A stretch of 64,000 nt of DNA from JAIXWP01 sp041391745 (GTDB lineage: Bacteria > Bacteroidota > Bacteroidia > Flavobacteriales_D > Sanyastnellaceae), in NCBI GenBank assembly GCA_041391745.1, contig JAWKNK010000006.1:62001-126000 (forward strand), written 5' to 3'. The notes below the pieces were generated by a model. The model was not told the origin of the DNA and made no database searches. It saw only the letters and a program-made list of their open reading frames with translations. Position numbers and translations under genes: made by a program. Positions 34,239 through 41,380 of the stretch are shown here, one piece after another; the first letter of the stretch is position 1, and every line of letters begins with the position of its first letter.

Positions 34239-35767
34239 TTATTCCCATTCGATGGTTGCTGGTGGTTTCGAGCTGATGTCATATACCACACGATTTACAC
34301 CTTTCACCTTATTGATAATATCGTTTGAAACCTTTGCCAAAAACTCGTACGGCAATCGGCTCCAATCCGCTGTCATACCATCTGTGCTATTTACAGCTCT
34401 CAAAGCAACCGCTTGTTCATAGGTTCTTTCGTCGCCCATTACACCAACGCTTTGGACTGGAAGCAAGATCGCTCCTGCTTGCCACACCTCGTTGTAAAGG
34501 TTGTTTGATTTTAAGCCATTAATCCAGATGGCATCCACTTCTTGCAAGATACGTACCTTTTCTGCAGTGATCTCGCCCAATATGCGAATCCCGAGTCCAG
34601 GACCAGGAATGGGTGACGATCAAGAATGGAATCTTTGATTTGCATAGAGCGACCCACACGGCGCACTTCATCTTTGAAGAGCAATCGAAGAGGTTCTACT
34701 ACTTGAAGTTTCATGTAATCTGGTAATCCACCAACGTTGTGGTGTGATTTTATTGTTTGAGAAGGTCCACCAGAAACGGATACCGACTCAATCACGTCTG
34801 GGTAAATCGTGCCTTGTCCAAGCCATTTTGCGTCGGAGTATTGCTTCGACTCTTCATCAAATACATCGATGAATACTTTTCCGATAGCCTTGCGCTTCGC
34901 TTCTGGATCGGTCAATCCTGCAAGGGCACTATAAAATTTATCTTTTGCATCTACGCCTTTCACGTTGAGCCCCATGTCTTGGTAGCTGTGAAGCACGTCT
35001 TCATATTCATTTTTACGAAGCAATCCATTATCTACAAAAATGCAGATGAGATTTTCGCCAATGGCTCTGTGCACGAGCATTGCAGCAACGGAAGAATCAA
35101 CTCCGCTAAGTCCCATGATCACTTTATCATTTCCAAGTTGAGCTTTTAACTGGTCAACTGTTTCTTCTACGAATTGACTTGGAGTCCAATCTTGCGTGCA
35201 ACCGCAGATATCTACCGCAAAATTTTGAAGCAATTGCTTGCCATCCGTGCTGTGATAAACTTCCGGGTGGAACTGCACACCATAAACATCCTTTCCTTCA
35301 AATTGGTATCCAGCACAAGCAACATCTTCCGTAGAGCAAATGATTTTAGCGCCATTGCCAGGATTCAGAATGGTATCGCCATGCGACATCCAAACTTGAG
35401 AATTCATAGGTACTTCTTTCATCAACTTATTCGTTGATTCTACGCTTACCAAATTTGCTCTTCCGTATTCGCGGTGAGTAGATCTCACTACTTCGCCGCC
35501 GTGAGTTTCGGCGAGCAATTGCGCGCCATAGCAAATGCCAAGCACTGGTCGTTGCGAAGTGTATTTTGTGACATCAGGTTTTGGCGCACCCTCTTGCTTC
35601 ACGCTGAATGGGCTTCCTGAAAGAATAATTCCTTTCACATTTTCTGTGATTTCAGGTGCTTTATTCCACGGGTGAATTTCGCAATAGATGTTTAGTTCGC
35701 GCACTCTACGTGCGATGAGCTGGGTGACTTGTGAACCAAAGTCGAGAATGAGTATCGTCTCGTGCAT
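34239..35767 (-). pseudogene. guaA: GMP synthase (glutamine-hydrolysing), frameshifted and lacking one P-loop glycine
   Basis: GuaA amidates XMP to GMP. Frame 35767-34511 holds the amidotransferase domain (Cys79 in GICYGAQLL, His167/Glu169 in QFHPEV) and the ATP-pyrophosphatase; frame 34580-34239 holds the C-terminus ending ATIEWE. The frames join if the GG at 34606-34607 (plus strand) were GGG: the minus strand then reads HPFPGPGLGIRILGE as in the family instead of HPFLVLDSGFAYW. Separately, the ATP loop reads GLSGVDSS (35113-35090) where the family has GLSGGVDSS, an in-frame loss of one Gly codon. Two lesions in one gene could be error or decay. The LysM-protein gene follows by 1 base. Confidence 0.9.
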
Positions 35768-35794
35768 GGGCGCGAAATTAGTTATTCTAAGTGA

Positions 35795-35802
35795 TACATT
35801 TG
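35795..35802 (+). promoter_or_regulatory. Bacteroidota -7 promoter element
   Basis: TACATTTG matches TAnnTTTG exactly, 17 bases before the maf ATG, in the 52-base gap between divergent guaA and maf. On the minus strand TAATTTCG just ahead of guaA is a near match. Confidence 0.5.
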
Positions 35803-35819
35803 TCCAATAATATTAGGAT

Positions 35820-36404
35820 ATGTTGTTATTCGAAAAATTTAAAGGGAAGCAAATCATTTTGGCGTCAAAGAGCCCACGCCGACAGGAGCTGCTTAAGGGG
35901 TTAGATATTGATTTTGTTATTAAAACTAAGGACGTAGATGAGTCGTTTCCGCCGGCCTTGCAGAGAGAAGAGATTCCACTTTTTTTATCTAAAATAAAAT
36001 CTCAGGCCTTCCATGCCGATATGGGGGAGGATGACATTGTGATAACTGCGGATACCGTGGTGTGGGTGAATGGGCATGTGCTCAATAAACCGGAGACACG
36101 TGATGAGGCGATAGAGATGGTAAAAGAGTTGAGTGGCAATGATCACATGGTTTATACGGGAGTTACTATTGCCAGTAAAGACAAGTCGGATACTTTTTTT
36201 GATGCCACCAAAGTGGTATTTCGAGAGCTATCGGAGGAGGAAATAGCTTATTATATCGACAAATATCAACCTTACGATAAGGCGGGGGGTTATGGGGTAC
36301 AGGAGTTTATAGGTTATATGGGAATCAGTAGGTTAGAGGGGTCGTATTTCAATGTGATGGGTCTGCCAGTTCATGTGTTGTATGAAAAATTGTTGCAGTT
36401 CTGA
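35820..36404 (+). CDS. maf: Maf-like nucleotide pyrophosphatase
   Basis: Maf proteins hydrolyse non-canonical or modified nucleoside triphosphates and have been tied to septum inhibition. The 194-residue product shows the N-terminal LASKSPRRQELL, the acidic VDESFP, the catalytic segment ITADTVVW, the helix KPETRDEAIEMVKELSGNDH, and DKAGGYGVQEF near residue 158, all intact. It is followed by a consensus promoter for the tRNA genes, so it is probably transcribed alone. Confidence 0.93.
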   Translation: MLLFEKFKGKQIILASKSPRRQELLKGLDIDFVIKTKDVDESFPPALQREEIPLFLSKIKSQAFHADMGEDDIVITADTVVWVNGHVLNKPETRDEAIEMVKELSGNDHMVYTGVTIASKDKSDTFFDATKVVFRELSEEEIAYYIDKYQPYDKAGGYGVQEFIGYMGISRLEGSYFNVMGLPVHVLYEKLLQF

Positions 36405-36414
36405 CAGAAAAGTG

Positions 36415-36444
36415 TTGGAAATTGCCAAACGTTTAATACATTTG
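36415..36444 (+). promoter_or_regulatory. Bacteroidota promoter for the tRNA genes
   Basis: TTG (36415-36417), 19 bases and TACATTTG (36437-36444) match the -33/-7 consensus and spacing well. The tRNA-Ser gene starts 26 bases downstream. Confidence 0.75.
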
Positions 36445-36470
36445 CCCCCTCAAATTTTTTGAGCCCAACC

Positions 36471-36557
<87 letters not shown>

Positions 36558-36634
36558 CAGAAACATCAGAGTGTTTATGCTTTTGGAGTTTCTCGCGAAG
36601 AGCGGGTGAGATTTGAAGCAAACTTTGATGAAAA

Positions 36635-36709
36635 CGGGGTGTAGCGTAGTCCGGTTATCGCGCCTGCTTTGGGAGCAGGAGGTCGCAGGTTCGAATCCTG
36701 CCACCCCGA
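36635..36709 (+). tRNA. tRNA-Pro (anticodon UGG)
   Basis: CGGGGTG pairs with CACCCCG (36702-36708). The anticodon arm CCTGC, loop TTTGGGA, GCAGG places TGG at 36670-36672, and the T-loop is GGTTCGAATCC. The C1-G pair at the acceptor end is typical of tRNA-Pro. CCA is not encoded. Confidence 0.95.
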
Positions 36710-36711
36710 CT

Positions 36712-36742
36712 AAAAGACAACGTCGAGTTGTCTTTTTTTTTA
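36712..36742 (+). terminator. intrinsic terminator between tRNA-Pro and tRNA-Arg
   Basis: AAAAGACAAC, a GTCGA loop and GTTGTCTTTT form a 10-base perfect stem with a long T run, three bases after the tRNA-Pro gene. Confidence 0.8.
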
Positions 36743-36755
36743 AATTTACGGTGAT

Positions 36756-36829
36756 GATCTCGTAGCTCAGCTGGATAGAGCATCTGCCTTCTAAGCAGAC
36801 GGTCAGGGGTTCGAATCCCTTCGGGATCA
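36756..36829 (+). tRNA. tRNA-Arg (anticodon UCU)
   Basis: GATCTCG pairs with CGGGATC (36822-36828) with one G-T pair. The D-arm is GCTCAGCTGGATAGAGC, the anticodon arm TCTGC, loop CTTCTAA, GCAGA places TCT at 36790-36792, and the T-loop is GGTTCGAATCC. CCA is not encoded. It lies behind a terminator, with a near-consensus -7 element TAAATTTA (36741-36748) just upstream. Confidence 0.94.
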
Positions 36830-37253
36830 CAATAGAAAAGCCACTCTTTCGGTTGTCTTTTTTTATTCTCGATTTTCTATTCTAAATTTTAGATTAAAGA
36901 AGGTTTCAAGTACAAAGTCTAACTCACTTCAAAAGGTGCTTTGCTTATTCGGAGTTCGCGCGTTGCTTATTCGGGATTTGAAATTCCTTTTATAACGCTA
37001 ATTGGGTTTGTCAAATTGAAGTGCAGTCTGTATCAATTGATATCATAGAGATTTTAGATAGTTTCGAATTCTCTGGAGAAAAACCAAAATTCAGCCCCAT
37101 CACAAATACGCAAAGATTTTTTATTCCAAATGAGCTAGCGAACCAATAAATCCCATCTCCACTCCCAACATGTCAATCTCCAATCCCTAGCTCCCAACAC
37201 CAATCTCCAAACCCCCATCTCCGATCTCCCACCCCCCCAGTCCCATCTCACGC
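36830..37253. other. 424-base gene-free stretch with low-complexity C-rich tract
   Basis: No gene can be supported here. The sequence holds a T-rich segment after tRNA-Arg that may end the tRNA transcript, a 12-base direct repeat TTGCTTATTCGG (36941 and 36963), a short open frame of 42 residues (GTG 37021 to TAA 37149) without recognisable similarity, and a pyrimidine-rich stretch (37148-37253) of irregular CTCC/CCAATCTC units. On the minus strand the last 25 bases include GGG-ACT-GGG-G-GGG-T-GGG (37244-37228), a textbook G-quadruplex motif 10 bases beyond the stop of the SLC13 gene. Confidence 0.6.
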
Positions 37254-38699
37254 TCAGACCACGAAATAGATCAGGATGCATTCGTAGGACGCTAATAAAA
37301 TTAAGGATAGGATATTGAGTAAAATGCCCGCGCGAAACATGTCGGCGGCTTTTATATGACCACTACTGTAAGCTATGGCATTGGGTGGAGTACTCATTGG
37401 AAACATAAAATCGCAACTCGCTGAAATGGTGACAGGAATGGCAAACAACATGGGATCGATACCCGCGCCAACGGCTAGTGCGGCCACGATAGGAACAAAG
37501 ATGTTGACCATCGCCAAATTACTCATCAAGGCAGTTAGGATTAATCCAACAAAACACAACACAGTGACGAAGAAAAATAGATTGGACTTGTCCATGTTCG
37601 TCATGCTTTCCGTGACCAAATTGATCAAGCCACTTTCTTTGAAAGCTTCGCTCAACGCAAGTCCACCACCAAACATGAGCAACACTCCCCAAGGCAATCT
37701 TTCGGTGTCTTTCCATGACAAAAGTGCTTGTCCTTTTTCATTTTTTGAAGGAATTAAAAAGAAGCTGAGTGCAGCGGTAATTCCAATACCGACATCACTG
37801 ATTTGAGCAATGTCTTTAGGAATGAATTCTGAAATTTGTTGTTGGAAAATCCACAGCAAAGCAGTTGAAACGAAGACTATAAACACGCGTTTTTCTTCAA
37901 CACTCCATTTCCCAAGTGATGCCAATTCTTGATCGATGAGTTTGGTGCCCATTTCAAATTTTCCAAGTTTGTTGGGGAAAATGACATACACCAATAAAAG
38001 GTAAGAAATGAAATACAACGCGATGGCAAAAGGCAATCCTAATTTGAACCAATCAAAAAATGCGACGGTTTGATTGAAAGGTTCGGCGCTGAGTATGCCC
38101 GCCATCGCCGCATTCGGCGGACTACCCACTAATGTTGCAATACCACCTATGCTGCTTCCGTAAGCGATTGATAACATCAAAGCCAATGCAAAATTCTTTT
38201 CTTTTTTTCCATGCAATTGATGGTCTTTGTGCAATAGCAATGCAATGACACTGGTGGCGATTGGGAACATCATCAATGCCGTTGCAGTGTTGCTAATCCA
38301 CATTGAAATGAGAAATGAAGCCGTGTAAAAACCGAGGATAATTCGGTTAGCACCAACCCCTGTTTTTTTCACAATACTCAAAGCCAATCTTCGATGCAAT
38401 TGCCACCTTTCCATAGCGAGGGCAATCACAAATCCAGACATGAATAAAAACACATATTTATTCCCGTATGAGAGACATGTTTTATCGATAGAGAGAATGC
38501 CCGTGAGCGGGAATACTGCAATTGGTAGTAGTGAAGTAGCACCCATTGGAATCACCTCGGTGATCCACCAAATAAGCATCCATAGAATCATTCCGATGAC
38601 TTTGCTCATGAGTACCGAACCCAAAGGCAATGGGAACAATGAGAGGACTATAAAAAGTAAGGGACCAGAAAATGTGGCTAAGGCTTTCTTCCAATTCAT
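37254..38699 (-). CDS. SLC13/DASS family anion symporter
   Basis: The 481-residue, roughly 11-helix membrane protein belongs to the divalent anion:sodium symporter family (dicarboxylates, sulfate or phosphate). Family marks include WWITEVIPMGATSLLPIAVFPLTGI near residue 45, ISNTATALMMFPIATSVIALLL (the SNT sodium/substrate motif), GSSIGGIATLVGSPPNAA, and the matching second-half TALMSNLAMVNIFVPIVAAL and SASCDFMFPMSTPPNAIAYSSG. Substrate cannot be told from sequence. It is divergent from the RlmD-like gene. A G-rich tract rather than a normal hairpin lies beyond its stop. Confidence 0.9.
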   Translation of the reverse strand: MNWKKALATFSGPLLFIVLSLFPLPLGSVLMSKVIGMILWMLIWWITEVIPMGATSLLPIAVFPLTGILSIDKTCLSYGNKYVFLFMSGFVIALAMERWQLHRRLALSIVKKTGVGANRIILGFYTASFLISMWISNTATALMMFPIATSVIALLLHKDHQLHGKKEKNFALALMLSIAYGSSIGGIATLVGSPPNAAMAGILSAEPFNQTVAFFDWFKLGLPFAIALYFISYLLLVYVIFPNKLGKFEMGTKLIDQELASLGKWSVEEKRVFIVFVSTALLWIFQQQISEFIPKDIAQISDVGIGITAALSFFLIPSKNEKGQALLSWKDTERLPWGVLLMFGGGLALSEAFKESGLINLVTESMTNMDKSNLFFFVTVLCFVGLILTALMSNLAMVNIFVPIVAALAVGAGIDPMLFAIPVTISASCDFMFPMSTPPNAIAYSSGHIKAADMFRAGILLNILSLILLASYECILIYFVV

Positions 38700-38740
38700 A
38701 TTTGCTAAGATATCTCAATAATAATGGGTGCTGCCATGAT

Positions 38741-38748
38741 TACATTTG
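38741..38748 (+). promoter_or_regulatory. Bacteroidota -7 promoter element, start-proximal
   Basis: TACATTTG matches TAnnTTTG exactly and ends 6 bases before the ATG at 38755, implying a leaderless or nearly leaderless mRNA. The TTG codon at 38746, which would extend the gene, falls inside this element. Confidence 0.6.
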
Positions 38749-38754
38749 CAAAAT

Positions 38755-40194
38755 ATGGCGGATAGATTGTTTAAAAAAAATGAAATTGTAGAATTGGTGA
38801 TTTCTGACCTCGCATTTGGTGGAGTTGGAATTGCCAAAGTGCCCACAGATCAAGGGGATTTCACCGTTTTTGTTCAAAATACCATTCCTGGTCAGAAGGT
38901 GCAAGCTCAAGTGCAAAAGTCTCAAAAGAGATATGCTGAGTGTCGTTTGCTCAAGATTTTGGAAAAGTCTCCTATGGAAGTACAAATTCCATATCAACCC
39001 ATCCCTGGAGCGCCGTATGCTACATTGCCTTTAGATAAGCAAGTTGAATATAAAAAGCGCAACACGCTTGATCTTTTCAGAAGAATCGGAAAGCTAGAGA
39101 ATATTGAAGGTCTTTTTGATGAATACATTCAATCCCCTTCACAGTGGCACTACAGAAATAAAATGGAATATTCTTTTTCTGTTATTCGCCATGATTTTGA
39201 ATTGGAAAAGGAGGTGGATGATTTTGCTCTCGGGTTCAAACATCGCGGCACATGGTGGAGAGTAGAAAATTTGGATAAAGATTCTGGAATGTTTGATCAA
39301 GAGTTTGAAGACAATTTGAAAGCACTTCGTGAGTGGTGCATTTCCACTGGTCTTCCGGCGTGGCTTCCTCCGCGACGCACTGGCTTTTTCCGCTTTTTAG
39401 TAGTTAGAAAATCATTCCATACAAATGAGCTTCTGATGAATTTAGTAACCACCGATCAAGGAATCGAGAACTTCAGCATTCAAGCCTTTTGTGATAAAGT
39501 TTCTGAACTATTTCAAAACCGCGTGGCGGGAATTATCCATACCATCAACAATGACGAAGGAGATAGAGTAGATCCATTGAATGGCTCGACAACATTGGTT
39601 TTTGGAAAACCAAAAATCATTGAAGTTATCAATGGGTTGAGTTTTGAAATCAGCATGCAAAGTTTCTTTCAAACCAATCCAAAAAGCGCTGAACGGTTGT
39701 ATTCAAAAGTGTTGCAATATGCTGATGCAGGAAACATTGGTGACAGTGTAATTCTCGATTTATTTTGTGGAACTGGCACCATTGCACAATTGATTGCCAA
39801 AGGCACCACAAATAAGGTGGTAGGCGTAGATATTGTTGAATCTGCAATTGTAGATGCAAATAAAAATGCGGAAAGAAATGACATCAAAAATGTCGAGTTC
39901 TATGCGGCAGATGTAGGGAAGTTCTTGTCAGAATATCCGGAGTATCAGGGGAAGATTCATACGCTGGTGTTGGATCCACCTCGCGGTGGAATTGCTCCAA
40001 AAACATTGCGAAAAGTGGTTGCACTTGAGGCAAAACGAATAGTATATGTGAGTTGCAATCCCGCCACTCAAGCTCGAGACACGGAGATACTCGCGGAAGG
40101 AGGTTACCAAATGGTAAAGTTTTCATTGGTAGATCAGTTTCCAAATACTTCGCACATCGAGTCTGTGGCACTTTTCGAAAAGACTGGGATTTAA
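38755..40194 (+). CDS. RlmD/RlmC-like 23S rRNA (uracil-C5) methyltransferase
   Basis: The 479-residue product is an RNA m5U methyltransferase of the RumA/TrmA family: an N-terminal TRAM domain (VELVISDLAFGGVGIAKV), a central region, and a Rossmann SAM domain with DLFCGTGTIAQLIAKG, DPPRGGI and the catalytic cysteine in YVSCNPATQARD. The [4Fe-4S]-cluster cysteines of RlmD (Cx5CGGC) are missing; the matching place reads IPGAPYATLPLDKQ. So it is a cluster-free member, and whether it targets the RlmD or RlmC uridine cannot be told. The start is the ATG just after an exact -7 element. Confidence 0.87.
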   Translation: MADRLFKKNEIVELVISDLAFGGVGIAKVPTDQGDFTVFVQNTIPGQKVQAQVQKSQKRYAECRLLKILEKSPMEVQIPYQPIPGAPYATLPLDKQVEYKKRNTLDLFRRIGKLENIEGLFDEYIQSPSQWHYRNKMEYSFSVIRHDFELEKEVDDFALGFKHRGTWWRVENLDKDSGMFDQEFEDNLKALREWCISTGLPAWLPPRRTGFFRFLVVRKSFHTNELLMNLVTTDQGIENFSIQAFCDKVSELFQNRVAGIIHTINNDEGDRVDPLNGSTTLVFGKPKIIEVINGLSFEISMQSFFQTNPKSAERLYSKVLQYADAGNIGDSVILDLFCGTGTIAQLIAKGTTNKVVGVDIVESAIVDANKNAERNDIKNVEFYAADVGKFLSEYPEYQGKIHTLVLDPPRGGIAPKTLRKVVALEAKRIVYVSCNPATQARDTEILAEGGYQMVKFSLVDQFPNTSHIESVALFEKTGI

Positions 40195-40210
40195 GTATTA
40201 TTTTTACCAC

Positions 40211-40720
40211 ATGAATAAAGAAAAGACACTCATTCTAAACAGCCTTCAGGTAAATCAAAAAATTACCAGAATGGCCCACGAGATTTATGAAAATCATCAT
40301 AAGTCAAAAGAGTTGGTGTTGATTGGAATTTCAGGAAATGGTAATGTACTTGCAAATCGCATTGCTGCATTGCTTAAAGAAATTTCGAAGTTGAATATTC
40401 AAAAATTTGAGCTTACGCTCAACAAGGAAAAACCTCTTACAGCAGCGATCGAGTTTACAGGAGATGTAAGTGACTTGAAAGGAAAGGAAGTGATCGTTAT
40501 CGATGATGTCTTGAATAGTGGAAAAACCCTGATGTACGCTTGTCGTTTTATTTTGGAAGTGGACGTAAAGCGCCTGTCAATTGCCACTTTTGTTGATAGA
40601 TTTCACCGAAAGTTTCCATTAAAAGCAGACTATTCGGGATTGGTTTTATCTACCAATTTGAAGGAACACGTTTCAGTTGATTTATCAAACAATAAGGAGT
40701 CGGTACACCTAGAAGCTTAG
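40211..40720 (+). CDS. phosphoribosyltransferase family protein
   Basis: The 169-residue product has a type I PRTase fold: VLIGISGNGNVLANRIA near residue 38 and the PRPP-binding loop VIVIDDVLNSGKTLMYACRFI near residue 95, with the two acidic residues present. PyrR-like and hypoxanthine PRTase-like relatives share this, and no PyrR RNA-binding context (pyr genes) is nearby, so the substrate is unknown. It starts 16 bases after the methyltransferase gene and is probably in the same transcript. Its end overlaps the convergent aroK by 4 bases. Confidence 0.82.
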   Translation: MNKEKTLILNSLQVNQKITRMAHEIYENHHKSKELVLIGISGNGNVLANRIAALLKEISKLNIQKFELTLNKEKPLTAAIEFTGDVSDLKGKEVIVIDDVLNSGKTLMYACRFILEVDVKRLSIATFVDRFHRKFPLKADYSGLVLSTNLKEHVSVDLSNNKESVHLEA

Positions 40721-41229
40721 ATAAAAAGCTTGATGATTTCGGTAAGCGACTTTTCCAGAGAAAAATGATTGATTTCTACCGTATGGTGCGCTTTTTCGTA
40801 GCACGACGCGCGGTACTGCAACATGTCTTCAATTTTATTTTCTAAATCAGCACCTTTACTATCCGACAAAAGCGGTCTTTGATTTGAATCCGCTTCATTG
40901 CGCTGAACGAGAGTTTGAACAGATGCTTTGAGATAAACAGTGCGACCTTGCTTATTCATATCATCAATCAAATTAAAAAAGCAGGGAGTGCCACCACCAG
41001 TAGCCATCACCATCATATCCATGGTTGCTACCAATTCAAAATAAGTGTCCTTTTCAAGATTTCTGAAGTACTCTTCTCCTTTCGCGCTGAAGATTTCAGC
41101 AATTTTCATTTGCTCCTTTTCTTCAATAATCTTATCTAAATCCACAAACCTGTACCCTAAAGCTTCGGCAAGCTTTGTTCCTATGGTCGTTTTTCCGACG
41201 CCCATGAAACCCACCAGAAAAATTTTCAC
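40717..41229 (-). CDS. aroK: shikimate kinase
   Basis: Shikimate kinase phosphorylates shikimate with ATP in aromatic amino-acid synthesis. The 170-residue product has the Walker A loop GFMGVGKTT at residues 7-15, the substrate aspartate in DLDKIIEE, the arginine in EEYFRNLEKD, the MATGGGTP loop, and the lid region QRPLLSD, all intact. The start is a GTG; an exact -7 element TACTTTTG lies 4 bases upstream, so the transcript would begin at or next to this GTG. It is divergent from clpB. Confidence 0.92.
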   Translation of the reverse strand: MKIFLVGFMGVGKTTIGTKLAEALGYRFVDLDKIIEEKEQMKIAEIFSAKGEEYFRNLEKDTYFELVATMDMMVMATGGGTPCFFNLIDDMNKQGRTVYLKASVQTLVQRNEADSNQRPLLSDSKGADLENKIEDMLQYRASCYEKAHHTVEINHFSLEKSLTEIIKLFI

Positions 41230-41233
41230 GGGT

Positions 41234-41241
41234 CAAAAGTA
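41234..41241 (-). promoter_or_regulatory. Bacteroidota -7 promoter element, start-proximal
   Basis: The minus strand reads TACTTTTG, an exact TAnnTTTG match ending 4 bases before the aroK GTG start. No -33 TTG is evident. Confidence 0.55.
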
Positions 41242-41380
41242 GTTTTATTTCGGATGTTTTGACGTGAATCTCGCGCCAATTAGTACATTTTGGCATTAAC
41301 CAAGTGATAATGAGGACAAAATTTCCTGAAATTTATAGTGGATTATATTTTGATAGACCGGCGTCAAATAATTTAAAAAA

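Noticed and set aside
36941..36974. Two copies of TTGCTTATTCGG, 22 bases apart
   Set aside because: Only two copies with an ill-defined spacer; not a CRISPR array and no integrase is near.
37021..37149. Open frame of 42 residues starting with GTG
   Set aside because: It has no recognisable similarity, no clear promoter and lies in a gene-poor gap; it could be a remnant but I cannot support it as a gene.
37148..37253. Possible CRISPR or tandem array in the C-rich tract
   Set aside because: Units are irregular and short (CTCC, CCAATC) with no spacer structure; it is low-complexity sequence.
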